From positions 1 to 42,724 of the forward strand of contig RCNN01000004.1 in the NCBI GenBank assembly GCA_003667245.1: a stretch of DNA of 42,724 bases, written 5' to 3'. The DNA comes from Heterostelium multicystogenum. Taxonomy: Eukaryota > Evosea > Eumycetozoa > Acytosteliales > Acytosteliaceae. Made by a program: the position numbers and the translations under genes. The notes beneath the pieces are model-generated. The model was not told the origin of the DNA and did no database searches. It saw only the letters and a program-made list of their open reading frames with translations. Each line of letters begins with the position of its first letter. The stretch's first letter is position 1. Positions 20,185-30,200 of this stretch are shown here, one piece after another.

Positions 20185-23125
20185 ATGAGCCTTCCAATGC
20201 AGGCCGAACTCCCGGCCATCCTGCTTCCATTTGCCAAGCGGGCCGAGCAGTCATTTCGTGACGCCGTGGCCGGATTGGACGGCGATAATGGCCTTTCTGA
20301 GTGGACGCCGCAACGTTGGGCTGACTTCGCCCGTGTGTGCGCCGCCAGTGATTTCGTCATTGAACAGAGTGTTCGTGACCCTTTGATGTTGCTCGAGCTG
20401 GTGGCCTGGGGCGAACTGGACCGCAGCTTTGCCCCCGGCGAGCTGTGCGGACAGATTGCGGCGGCCGTGCAACAAGCCGAGACAGAAGACGAACTGGGCC
20501 GGGTTCTGCGCCGCCAGCGCACCCGCCAGCAGGTGCGGATCATCTGGCGCGACCTGACCCGACAGGCGGACCTGGTGCAAACCTGCCGCGACCTGTCGGA
20601 CATGGCCGACGCCAGCATCGACCAGGCCTATCAGTGGTTGTACCAGCGCCACTGCGTGTTGTTCGGCACACCCCACGGGCCGTCGCAGCGGCGAACCGCA
20701 GCACATGGTCATCCTCGGCATGGGCAAGCTCGGCGCAGTGGAGCTGAACCTGTCGTCCGACATCGACCTGATCTTCGCCTACCCCGAAGGCGGCGACACG
20801 GTTGGCGTGAAGCGCTCGCTGGACAACCAGGAGTTCTTCATCCGCCTTGGTCAAAAACTGATCAAGGCCCTGGACCCGATGACCGTCGACGGCTTTGTGT
20901 TCCGGGTCGACATGCGCCTGCGACCTTACGGCTCAGCCGGGGCGCTGGTGCTCAGCTTCAACGCGCTGGAGCAGTACTACCAGGACCAGGGCCGCGACTG
21001 GGAACGCTACGCCATGATCAAGGCGCGGGTGGTGGCCGGTGACCAGGTGGCCGGTGCGCAACTGCTCGACATGTTGCGACCGTTTGTCTACCGGCGTTAC
21101 CTGGACTTCTCCGCCATCGAAGCGCTGCGCACCATGAAGCAGCTGATCCAGCAGGAAGTGCGGCGCAAGGGCATGGCCGAGAACATCAAGCTCGGCTCGG
21201 GCGGCATCCGTGAAGTCGAATTTATCGCCCAGGCGTTCCAGCTGATCCACGGTGGTCGTGACCTGAGCCTGCAGCAGCGCCCACTGTTAAAAGTGCTGGG
21301 TACCCTGGAAGGCCAGGGTTACCTGCCGCCGGCGGTGGTCGCCGAGCTGCGCGATGGCTATGAATTCCTGCGCTACACCGAGCACGCGATCCAGGCGATC
21401 GCCGATCGCCAGACGCAGATGCTCCCGGATGGCACCGAAGACCAGGCGCGGATTGCCTTCATGCTGGGCTTCCCGGACTGGACCGCGTTTCATGAGCGCC
21501 TGATGTACTGGCGTGGCCGGGTGGACTGGCATTTCCGCCAGGTGATTGCCGATCCGGATGAAGAAGAGGGCGAAGAGAGCGAGTTGGTGGTGGGCGGTGA
21601 GTGGTTGCCGTTGTGGGAAGAGTCCCAGGACGAGGAAGCCGCCTGCCGTCAGTTGCAGGAAGGCGGTTTTACCGACGCGCCCAAAGCCTTGAAAACCCTG
21701 GCCGGCCTGCGCAGCAGTCCGCAATTGCGTGCCATGCAGCGCCTGGGTCGCGAGCGTCTGGATGCATTTATCCCGCGCTTGCTGGCCCAGGCCGTCGAAC
21801 ATGCCAACCCGGACCTGGTACTGGAGCGCGTCCTGCCCTTGGTCGAAGCCGTCGCCCGGCGTTCCGCTTATCTGGTGTTGCTGACGGAAAACCCCGACGC
21901 CCTGCGTCGCCTTCTGACCCTGTGCGCCGCCAGCCCGTGGATTGCCGAGCAGATCACCCGCTTCCCGCTGCTGCTGGACGAACTGCTCAACGAAGGCCGC
22001 CTGTTCAAGCCGCCGCTGGCGCCGGAACTGGCCGCCGAATTGCGCGAACGCCTGACGCGTATTCCCGAAGATGACCTTGAGCAGCAGATGGAGGCCCTGC
22101 GCCACTTCAAGCTGGCCCACCGCCTGCGGGTGGCCGCCTCGGAAATCGCCGGCAGCCTGCCGTTGATGAAAGTCAGCGACTACCTGACCTGGCTCGCCGA
22201 AGCCATCCTCGAACAAGTGCTGGCCCTGGCCTGGCGCCAGACGGTTGCCCGCTACGGCTCGCCGCAACGGGTGGACGGCACCTTGTGCGATCCTGGCTTC
22301 ATCATTGTCGGTTATGGGAAAGTCGGCGGCATCGAATTGGGGCATGGTTCGGACCTGGACCTGGTGTTTATCCATGACGGTGACCCCCAGGCCGAAACCG
22401 ACGGTGCCAAGCCGATCGACGGCGCGCAGTTCTTTACCCGGCTGGGGCAGCGAATCATTCACCTGCTGACCACCCAGACCAACTCGGGCCAGTTGTATGA
22501 AGTGGACATGCGCCTGCGGCCTTCGGGCGCATCCGGTTTGCTGGTGAGTTCCCTGGGCGCATTTGCGCGTTATCAGGAAAACGAAGCCTGGACCTGGGAG
22601 CACCAGGCGCTGGTGCGTGCGCGAGTGCTGGTAGGCAGTCAGGATGTGGGCCGTGCTTTCGAGCAGGTACGGGCGCAAGTGCTGGGCCGTGCGCAGGACC
22701 TGGACAAGCTGCGCCAGGAGGTCAGCGAGATGCGCGCCAAGATGCGCGACAACCTCGGCACCAAGTCCACGGCGGCGGGAACGGCGGCGAATGCCTTCGA
22801 ACCCACGGCGTCGTTCGACCTCAAGCAGGACGCCGGAGGTATCGTCGATATTGAATTTATGGTGCAATACGCGGCTCTGGCGTGGTCTGCGCAACATCCA
22901 TCGTTGCTGCGCTACACCGACAATATCCGCATTCTGGAAGGCCTGGAGCAGGTCGGGCTGATGCCCGCCGCCGATGCCCATTTGCTGCGCGAGGTGTATA
23001 AAGCCTACCGTTCCGCCGCTCACCGCCAGGCCCTGCAGAACGAGGCCGGTACGGTGGCAGGGGACCAGTTCGCTGACGAACGGCGCCAGGTGCAGCGAAT
23101 CTGGCATGAACTGGGGTTAAGCTGA
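20185..23125 (+). CDS. glnE: Glutamine synthetase adenylyltransferase/deadenylase GlnE
   Basis: GlnE adds AMP to and removes it from glutamine synthetase in response to PII, setting nitrogen assimilation. Both nucleotidyltransferase domains are visible: the N-terminal deadenylase (GMGKLGAVELNLSSDIDLIF, near 20715) and the C-terminal adenylyltransferase (GYGKVGGIELGHGSDLDLVF, near 22310), each with the paired-aspartate SDxDL motif. Downstream of each are FVFRVDMRLRPYG and LYEVDMRLRPSGASG. The length of about 980 codons is normal. The ATG at 20185 follows AAGGAT. One frame change near 20680, just before the first active site, reads as one extra base in GGCCG(T)CGCAGC. Divergent from aceE; followed by a hairpin and waaF. 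Confidence 0.97.
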
Positions 23126-23140
23126 AACACTATATAAGGC

Positions 23141-23160
23141 GGGGAGGCATGAGCCTCCCC
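23141..23160. repeat. GC-rich hairpin between glnE and waaF
   Basis: GGGGAGGC (23141-23148) and GCCTCCCC (23153-23160) form a perfect 8-bp stem with an ATGA loop, 16 bp after the glnE stop and 20 bp before waaF. There is no T-run after it, so it may attenuate rather than end transcription into the waa genes. Confidence 0.6.
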
Positions 23161-23180
23161 GTATCGTTTGTGGAAACTAC

Positions 23181-24215
23181 ATGAATATTCTGATCGTTGG
23201 GCCCAGTTGGGTCGGTGACATGGTGATGGCGCAGACACTGTTCCAGTGCCTCAAGCAACGTCATCCCGACTGCCAAATCGACGTGCTCGCCCCCGAGTGG
23301 AGCCGGCCGATCCTTGAGCGCATGCCCGAGGTGCGTCAGGCCTTGAGCTTCCCGCTCGGCCACGGCGCGCTGGAGCTGGCGACCCGTCGACGCATCGGCA
23401 AGTCCCTGGCCGGCCAGTACGATCAGGCGATCCTGTTGCCCAACTCGATGAAGTCGGCACTGGTGCCGTTCTTCGCCGGTATTCCCAAACGCACCGGCTG
23501 GCGTGGCGAGTTTCGCTATGGCCTGCTCAACGATGTGCGCAAGCTCGACAAGGCCCGTTACCCGCTGATGATCGAGCGCTTCATGGCCCTGGCCTACGCG
23601 CCGGGAGCCGAGTTGCCGACGCCTTATCCGCGTCCGAGCCTGCAAATCGACCCGGTCACCCGCGACGCCGCCCTGGCCAAGTTCGGCCTGGAGCTGGACC
23701 GTCCGGTGCTGGCGCTGTGCCCTGGCGCCGAGTTTGGCGAGTCCAAGCGCTGGCCTTCGGAGCATTACGCCAAGGTTGCGGAGATGAAGATTCGCGAGGG
23801 CTGGCAAGTCTGGCTGTTCGGCTCGAAAAACGATCATTCGGTGGGCGAGGATATTCGCCAGCGCTTGATCCCGGGGCTGCGCGAAGAGGCGGTCAACCTG
23901 AGCGGCGACACGTCCCTGGCCGAGGCCATCGACCTGCTGTCCTGTGCCGACTCGGTGGTGTCCAACGACTCCGGCCTGATGCACGTGGCCGCGGCGCTGA
24001 ACCGCCCGCTGGTGGCAGTGTATGGCTCGACGTCTCCCGGGTTTACCCCACCGCTGGCCGACAAGGTCGAAGTGGTGCGCCTGGGCCTGGATTGCAGCCC
24101 GTGTTTTGATCGCACCTGCCGCTTCGGCCACTACAACTGCCTGCGCCAGTTGCTGCCGCAACCTGTCAGCGACGCGTTGCAGCGGTTGCAGGGCACTGTG
24201 GTCGAGGTTCGTTAA
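23181..24215 (+). CDS. waaF: ADP-heptose:LPS heptosyltransferase II
   Basis: WaaF adds the second L-glycero-D-manno-heptose to the inner core at the cytoplasmic face of the inner membrane (GT9 family). The product starts MNILIVGPSWVGDMVMAQTL and carries LALCPGAEFGESKRWPSEHY and the donor-binding segment SNDSGLMHVAAALNRP followed by VYGSTSPGFTPP. It is 344 residues with no frame change, one of the few intact long genes here. It is the first gene of the core-LPS run; waaC starts one base after its stop. In P. aeruginosa ilvE lies between glnE and waaF; it is absent here. Confidence 0.97.
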   Translation: MNILIVGPSWVGDMVMAQTLFQCLKQRHPDCQIDVLAPEWSRPILERMPEVRQALSFPLGHGALELATRRRIGKSLAGQYDQAILLPNSMKSALVPFFAGIPKRTGWRGEFRYGLLNDVRKLDKARYPLMIERFMALAYAPGAELPTPYPRPSLQIDPVTRDAALAKFGLELDRPVLALCPGAEFGESKRWPSEHYAKVAEMKIREGWQVWLFGSKNDHSVGEDIRQRLIPGLREEAVNLSGDTSLAEAIDLLSCADSVVSNDSGLMHVAAALNRPLVAVYGSTSPGFTPPLADKVEVVRLGLDCSPCFDRTCRFGHYNCLRQLLPQPVSDALQRLQGTVVEVR

Positions 24216-24216
24216 G

Positions 24217-25275
24217 TTGCGGGTTCTGGTAATCAAGACCTCATCCCTGGGCGATGTGATTCATGCCTTGCCGGCGTTGACCGACGCGGCGCGGGCGATC
24301 CCGGGAATCCGGTTTGACTGGGTGGTGGAAGAAGGCTTCGCCGAGATTCCCACCTGGCACCCGGCGGTGGACAAGGTGATCCCGGTGGCGATCCGCCGCT
24401 GGCGCAAGAACCTCTGGCAGACCTTCAAGAGTGGCGAATGGCGGCGCTTCAAGAAGAGCGTGCAGTCGACCAAATATGACCTGGTGATCGACGCCCAGGG
24501 CCTGCTGAAAAGTGCCTGGCTGACCCGCTACGTACGTGCCCCGGTGGCCGGTTTCGACAAACAGTCGGCTCGCGAGCCATTGGCGGCGCACTTCTATTCC
24601 CGACGCCTGGCCGTGGCCCGTGGGCAGCACGCGGTGGAGCGCTTGCGCCAGCTGTTTGCCGTCGCCCTCGGTTATGACCTGCCAAAAGGCCTGGGCGACT
24701 ACGGCCTCAGTGTCGACAAGCTGCTGGGCCTGCCGCCGAAAAAACCGTTTGTACTGCTGCTGCACGGCACCACCTGGGACACCAAGCACTGGCCGGAAGC
24801 CTACTGGCGCGACCTGGCCGAGCGCATGGACCGCTTTGGCGTGGACGTGAAGTTGCCGTGGGGCAATGCCGCCGAAAAAGCCCGGGCTGAACGCCTGGCC
24901 CAGGGCCTGAAAAACGCCGAAGTGCTGCCCAGGCTGAACCTCGCGGGGGTGGCCCGAGTGCTGGCGGGGGCGAAGGCGTGTGTTGCGGTCGACACCGGCC
25001 TTGGCCACTTGGCCGCAGCACTGGATGTGCCAACGATTTCCCTGTTCGGCCCTACCAATCCTGGCCTGACCGGGGCTTATGGCAAGGCGCAGATTCACCT
25101 GGCCAGCGACTTCCCGTGTGCGCCATGCCTGCAAAAGAAATGCACTTATCAACCGACTGCCGAAGACCAGCGTCGGTTCGATCTCAAGCGCGAGTGGCCC
25201 CTGTGCTTCACTCGCCTGAACCCTGAGCGTGTCGCAACTCGTTTAAGCACGTTGTTACTGGCTGAGGAACACTGA
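24217..25275 (+). CDS. waaC: LPS heptosyltransferase I
   Basis: WaaC attaches the first heptose to Kdo2-lipid A (GT9 family). I chose the TTG at 24217 because it gives the family N-terminus MRVLVIKTSSLGDVIHALPA directly after the waaF stop (TAAG-TTG), indicating coupling. Later segments are LLLHGTTWDTKHWPEAYW and the donor-binding VDTGLGHLAAALDVPT with FGPTNPGLTGAYG. It is 352 residues with no frame change. It overlaps waaG by one base (TGATG at 25273-25277). Confidence 0.97.
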   Translation: MRVLVIKTSSLGDVIHALPALTDAARAIPGIRFDWVVEEGFAEIPTWHPAVDKVIPVAIRRWRKNLWQTFKSGEWRRFKKSVQSTKYDLVIDAQGLLKSAWLTRYVRAPVAGFDKQSAREPLAAHFYSRRLAVARGQHAVERLRQLFAVALGYDLPKGLGDYGLSVDKLLGLPPKKPFVLLLHGTTWDTKHWPEAYWRDLAERMDRFGVDVKLPWGNAAEKARAERLAQGLKNAEVLPRLNLAGVARVLAGAKACVAVDTGLGHLAAALDVPTISLFGPTNPGLTGAYGKAQIHLASDFPCAPCLQKKCTYQPTAEDQRRFDLKREWPLCFTRLNPERVATRLSTLLLAEEH

Positions 25276-26401
25276 TGCAACTGGCTTTTGTCCTCTACAA
25301 GTATTTCCCCTTTGGTGGCCTGCAGCGCGACTTCATGCGTATTGCCCTGGAGTGCCAGCAGCGCGGGCATCAGATTCGCGTCTATACGCTGATCTGGGAG
25401 GGTGACGTGCCGCCGGGCTTTGAAGTACTGGTGGCGCCGGTCAAGGCGCTGGTCAACCATCGGCGCAATGAAAAGCTCTACGCCTGGATCCAGGCCGACC
25501 TGGCCAAGCGCCCGGTGGACCGCGTGGTGGGCTTCAACAAGATGCCGGGGCTGGACCTGTACTTCGCCGCCGACGGCGTGTTCGAAGACAAGGCGCAGAA
25601 CCTGCGCAACCCGATGTATCGCTGGTTCGGCCGGTACAAGCACTTTGCCGAATACGAGCGTGCAGTGTTCGACAAAGACGCCAAGACGCAGATCATGGTG
25701 CTGTCCGAACACCAGCAGCAGCTGTTCACCCAGTATTACGGGACCCAGGCCGAGCGTTTTCATTTGTTGCCGCCGGGCATCGCCCGCGACCGCCGCGCGC
25801 CGCCCAATGCTGCCGAGATCCGCGCCGAGTTTTCGTCGCGAATTCGGCCTGGTCGACGATGATTTGCTGCTGGTGCAGATTGGCTCAGGCTTCAAGACCA
25901 AGGGCGTCGATCGCAGCCTCAAGGCCGTGGCCGCGCTGCCGTCGAGCCTGAAGAAACGCACCCGGCTATTTGTAATCGGCCAGGACGACCCCAAAGTATT
26001 CCAATTGCAGAGTGCTGCGCTGGGCCTGGGCGACCAGGTGCAGTTCTTCAAGGGCCGCAGCGACATCCCGCGCTTTCTGCTGGGCGCCGACCTGTTGATC
26101 CACCCCGCGTACAACGAGGCGGCCGGCATGGTGCTGATCGAAGCGGTGGTCGCCGGCCTCCCGGTGCTGGTGAGCAAGGTCTGCGGCTACGCGTTTTTAC
26201 ATCGACAAGGCCCAGAGTGGGCGGGTGTTGGACGAACCGTTCGAGCAGGCCCAGCTCAACCAGTACCTGGTGGATATGCTCGACGATCCACAAGCGCGCG
26301 CGGCCTGGAGCCGCAATGGTCTGGCCTTCGCTGAGACGGCCGACCTCTATAGCATGCCGCAGTACGCTGCGGACCTGATTCTGGCGGAGCCAAACCGATG
26401 A
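25275..26401 (+). CDS. waaG: LPS core glycosyltransferase WaaG (GT4)
   Basis: WaaG-type enzymes add the first outer-core hexose to heptose II; in pseudomonads the sugar is thought to be galactosamine rather than glucose. The product starts MQLAFVLYKYFPFGGLQRDF and shows the GT4 fold, with the C-terminal EX7E motif in HPAYNEAAGMVLIEA and LLPPGIARDRR before it. About 375 codons, as in the family. Frame changes near 25843 and 26195. The start overlaps the waaC stop by TGATG and the stop overlaps waaP by ATGA, so the four waa genes read as one coupled unit. Confidence 0.96.
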
Positions 26402-27170
26402 AGTTGATTCTTGCCGAACCGTTCAAGACCCTGTGGGCCGGACGCGATGCGTTCGCCGAAGTCGAGAAGCTGGACGGCCAGGTGTTTCGTGAGCTGGCCG
26501 GCGCCGTACCCTGCGTACGGAAGTGGAAGGCCGCCATTATTTTGTAAAGATCCACCGGGGAATTGGCTGGGGTGAAATCCTCAAGAACCTGATCACGGCC
26601 AAGTTGCCTGTCTTGGGCGCGGGCCAGGAGTGGGACGCGATCCAGCGTCTGCAGGAACTCGGCGTGCCCACCATGACCGGCGTGGCCTTTGGTGAAAAGG
26701 GCAGCAACCCGGCCGACCAGCACTCGTTCATCGTCACTGAAGAGCTGGCGCCTATCGTCAGCCTTGAAGACCTGACCATGGACTGGGTCAAACAGCCGCC
26801 CGTGCCGGCGATTCGGCATGCCTTGACCGTTGAGCTTGCGCGCACCCTGGGCACGATGCACCGGGGGGGCGTGAACCATCGTGATTGCTACCTGTGCCAC
26901 TTCCTGTTGCACACCGACCAACCGGTTACCGTGCACAACATCAAGCTCTCGGTGATCGACCTGCACCGTGCCCAGGTGCGTTCGAAGATTCCCCGGCGCT
27001 GGCGTGACAAGGACCTGGCGGGGCTTTACTACTCCGCCCTGGAGATCGGTTTGACCCGGCGCGACAAACTGCGGTTTCTCAAGGCCTACTTCCAGCAACC
27101 GTTGCGCCAGATCCTGGGCGAGCAAAGCGCGCTGCTGTCGGCGTTGGAACGCATGGCCGCCAAGCTTTAA
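26398..27170 (+). CDS. waaP: LPS core heptose(I) kinase WaaP
   Basis: WaaP phosphorylates heptose I of the inner core; in P. aeruginosa it is essential and supports outer-membrane integrity. The product starts MKLILAEPFKTLWAGRDAFA. The kinase N-lobe has YFVKIHRGIGWGEILKN, the catalytic loop is GGVNHRDCYLCHFLLH (Asp present), and the metal site is VIDLHRAQVR. About 257 codons. One frame change near 26505 fits a C lost from GGCCGCCG. It overlaps waaG by ATGA and is followed after 33 bp by another kinase-like gene. Confidence 0.96.
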
Positions 27171-27203
27171 CGCACGCAAGCAACGATACGGGGATGCGCT
27201 CTG

Positions 27204-27938
27204 ATGGCGGGTTGGAACCTGGAACCCGCTTACGCCGCCCTGGCGGATGACTTTGGTAGCCTGGAAGCCGTGTTCGCCCTGCAAGGCGAGCGGCTGACCC
27301 GCGATTCCGTTGTCCGAAGTGATTCGCGTGGAGCGCGGCGGGGTCAACTATTACGTCAAGCGCTACGTCGGTGCGGGCAAGGGTTTGCGCCGCTATCTGG
27401 GCAAGCCACGAGTCAAGTCCGAATGGCAGAACCTCAAGCGCTTCGCCAAGTGGGGCATACCCACCGCCGATGTGATCGCCTGGGGTCTGGAGCGTAAAGG
27501 CCTGGCGTATCACCGCGGGGCGATGATCACGCGCGAGCTGCCGAAGACTGAAGACTTGTCGGCATTGGCCGAGCGCAATGACCCGCAACTGTCAGACCCG
27601 GTGTGGGTCAACAAGATCAGTCGCCAGCTCGCTGAATACACGCGGACCATGCACGACCACCGGTTTACCCACAACGATTTGAAGTGGCGCAACTTGTTGG
27701 TGGACGACCAGCAAACCCTGTACCTGATTGATTGCCCCAATGGCGATTTCTGGCGCGGTTCTGGCTCAAGTACCGCATTACCAAGGACCTGGCCTGCCTG
27801 GACAAAGTCGCCAAGTATCACTTGTCGGCTACCCAGCGCCTGCGCTTCTACATGCAATACCGTCAGCGCAAACACTTGAGTGCGGCGGACAAACAGCGAA
27901 TTCGCCACGTGGTGAAGTTTTTCGAGGGGCGAGAATGA
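27204..27938 (+). CDS. LPS kinase family protein (PA5008-like)
   Basis: This is a WaaP/InaA-related small-molecule kinase, probably modifying a core heptose; it matches the gene after waaP in P. aeruginosa. The N-lobe has GGVNYYVKRYVGAGKGLRRY, the catalytic loop is FTHNDLKWRNLL (HxD with Asn, active-looking), and the metal-binding segment is YLIDCPNGD. About 245 codons. The ATG at 27204 has GGGG about 9 bases upstream; an ATG at 27194 is out of frame. Two compensating frame changes near 27310 and 27765 split it. The stop overlaps the next start (ATGA at 27935). Confidence 0.88.
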
Positions 27939-28689
27939 GTGATTTCCTGGCGGCCGAAGATCGAGCATTGCTTGAGCGCAACGGCCTCGGCACTTTCGAC
28001 GCGCTGTGGGCCAAGCAACTGGATGCGGTGGACGAGCCCAATACCAGCCGCGGCGGCTGGAGCAGCGTGTTTCGCCTCGAACTCGAAGGCCAGGGCTACT
28101 ACCTCAAGCGCCAGAGCAACTACCTGACGCGCACCTTGCACCGCCCGTTTGGCGAGCCGAGTTTTGCCCGCGAATTTCGTAATATCAGCCGCTATCGGCA
28201 ATTGGGTATTCCGGCATTGCAGGCGGCGTTTTTCGGTGAGCGCAAAGTGGCCGGAGAGCATCGGGCGATGTTGCTGACCCGGGCGCTGGATGGTTGGAAT
28301 GACCTGGATTCATTGCTGGAGCAATGGTCTGAGTTGAGCGACGTGCAGCAGCGGGCAATCCTGCTGGCCTGCGGTCAGCTTGCTCGTCAGTTGCACAGCG
28401 TGGGCCAGGTGCATGGCTGTTTTTTATCCCAAGCATATTTTTCCTGCAAGCCACCGGCGACGGGTATGCGGCACAGTTGATCGACCTGGAGAAAACCCGC
28501 CCGCTGCTGTTCGGCTGGCGGGACCGGGTCAAGGACCTGGAGCCGCTGCTGCGCCGTGCGCCGCAGTGGTCGGACGATCAGGTTCGCCAGCTGTTGGCGG
28601 CCTACCTGGACCAGCCGCAGGACAGCGCATTGGTTGCCACCTGGCACCAGCGCCTGGCGGCCCGGCGCAGTCATAAGGAGAACCGCTGA
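27935..28689 (+). CDS. LPS kinase InaA family protein (PA5007-like), atypical catalytic loop
   Basis: This kinase-fold protein of about 250 residues starts MSDFLAAEDRALLERNGLGT. The nucleotide-lobe lysine lies in GYYLKRQSNYLTRTLHRPFG, EFRNISRYRQLGIPAL marks the alpha-C region, and LIDLEKTR is the metal-site segment. In the catalytic loop VHGCFYPKHIFL, Cys stands where WaaP has the Asp of HRDCYLCHF, a feature I associate with InaA-type members; activity is uncertain. One frame change near 28425 falls right at this loop (GGCTG before a T5 run), so its exact sequence needs confirming. It is coupled to both neighbours (ATGA upstream, TGATG downstream). Confidence 0.85.
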
Positions 28690-30134
28690 TGCGTTTGTCC
28701 GAACTGAAAAATGCCGGCCGCACGCCAAGCTTGCCCCTGAGCATCGAACTGGCAGACGCTGCCGGGCCTGGGCAGTTGCAACTGCTGAGCCTGCTGCGGG
28801 TATTGCCGGGCCAGCGTTATGTCGGCGCAGCTGTGTGGCGCGGGCGCCCGGTGCTGGCCAAATTGTTGGTGGGCAGCAAGGCGGCGCGGCATTTTCAGCG
28901 TGAACTCAAGGGCGTGCGGTTGTTGGCCGAACAAGGCCTGACCACACCGCTGTTGCTGGCCGATGGTCTGCAAGAGGGTGAGGGCGGTTGGCTGCTGTTC
29001 GAGTTTCTTGAAGGCGCCGACAGCCTGGCTGATGCGTGGCAGACTGTTGAACACCTGCCGCCGCTGGCTGACCAGCAGCAAGCGGTGCTCGCCGAAGCGC
29101 TGGGTGCGATTGCGCAGATGCACGCCAAGGGCCTGTGGCAGGAAGACCTGCACCTGGACAACCTGCTGCGTCAGGACGGCAAACTGTATTTGATCGACGG
29201 CGCCGGGATCTGTGTCGAAGAGGCGGGCAAACCGCTGTCGCGCAACCGGGTGCTGGAAAACCTTGGGTGTTTTTTCGCGCAGTTGCCGAAAAAACCTCGA
29301 GCCGTTTACCGAAAGAGTTGCTGGTGTATTACCTGCTGAGCAATGGCGAACACGCGTTGCCGCTCGAAGCGTTGCAGAAGCAGGTACGCAAGGTCAGCGT
29401 CTGGCGCTTGAAGGATTTCCTGAGCAAGGTTGGCCGGGAGTGCACGCTGTTCAGCGTCGTGCGCGGGCCGTTCGCCCTGCGCGCGACTCGTCGTGAGGAA
29501 GAAGCGGCGATGCTGCCGGTGCTGGCGCAGGCCGATGCGCTGCTGGATCAGGGCCACCTGTATAAAACCGGCGGGGCGGCCAGTGTCGCCAAGGTCGAGG
29601 TGGCCGGTCGACCACTCGTGATCAAGCGCTACAACATCAAGGGTTTTGCCCATTGGCTCAAGCGCTTCTGGCGCCCGAGCCGGGCCTGGCATTCGTGGCG
29701 CGAAGGCAATCGCCTGGCGTTCCTCGGCATCGCCACGCCCAAGCCGCTGGCGTTGCTGGAAAAGCGCTTCCTGTGGCTGCGCAGCCGCGCGTATCTGGTG
29801 ACCGAGTACCTGCCGGGGCCGGACATCATCGAGCGGTTCGCGCCGTATGTTGAGAGTGGCGAGGCACCCGAGGCCGAATTGCAGGCTCTGGATAATTTGT
29901 TCGCAGAGTTGATCCGCGAGCGCATCAAGCCATGGGGATTTCAAGGGGCATAACCTGTTCTGGCACACGGATCGCTGGGCGCTGATCGACCTGGATTCGA
30001 TGTGTCAGCACACGTCCTTGAGCAGCTTCGCTCCGGCATATGCCAGGGATCGGGCAAGGTTTATGCGTAACTGGCCTGAGAGCAGTGCGTTGTATCGGGT
30101 GATTGATCAGCGGTTGCCAAAGGCAGTGGGCTAG
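28689..30134 (+). CDS. Two-domain LPS kinase-like protein (PA5006-like)
   Basis: The product of about 481 residues holds two kinase-like halves in one chain. The first (residues ~50-200) has the loop WQEDLHLDNLL and metal site YLIDGAGI. The second (~280-470) has GRPLVIKRYNIKGFAHWLKR, a loop reconstructed across a frame change as HGDFKGHN, and ALIDLDSM. Both loops keep the catalytic Asp and Asn, so both could be active. Frame changes near 29295 and 29930. It is the last of four consecutive kinase genes, with overlapping starts and stops among the last three. The substrate is probably inner-core heptose, by context. A GC hairpin and REP-like element follow. Confidence 0.85.
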
Positions 30135-30141
30135 GGGTTTA

Positions 30142-30182
30142 GGGCCGCTGCGCGGCCCAACGGGAGCAAGCTCCCTCGCCAC
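30142..30182. repeat. Hairpin plus single REP-like element
   Basis: GGGCCGC-TGC-GCGGCCC (30142-30158) is a 7-bp hairpin just after the kinase operon. It is followed by GGGAGCAAGCTCCCTCGCCACA, a single copy of a common pseudomonad REP type. They separate the kinase genes from the convergent TonB receptor and may end transcription from one or both sides. Confidence 0.6.
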
Positions 30183-30200
30183 AAGTTCGATGGTCAGTTT

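Noticed and set aside
21287..23107. 606-codon reverse frame inside glnE
   Set aside because: Composition is His/Gln-rich shadow sequence with no motif; GlnE on the plus strand has both active sites.
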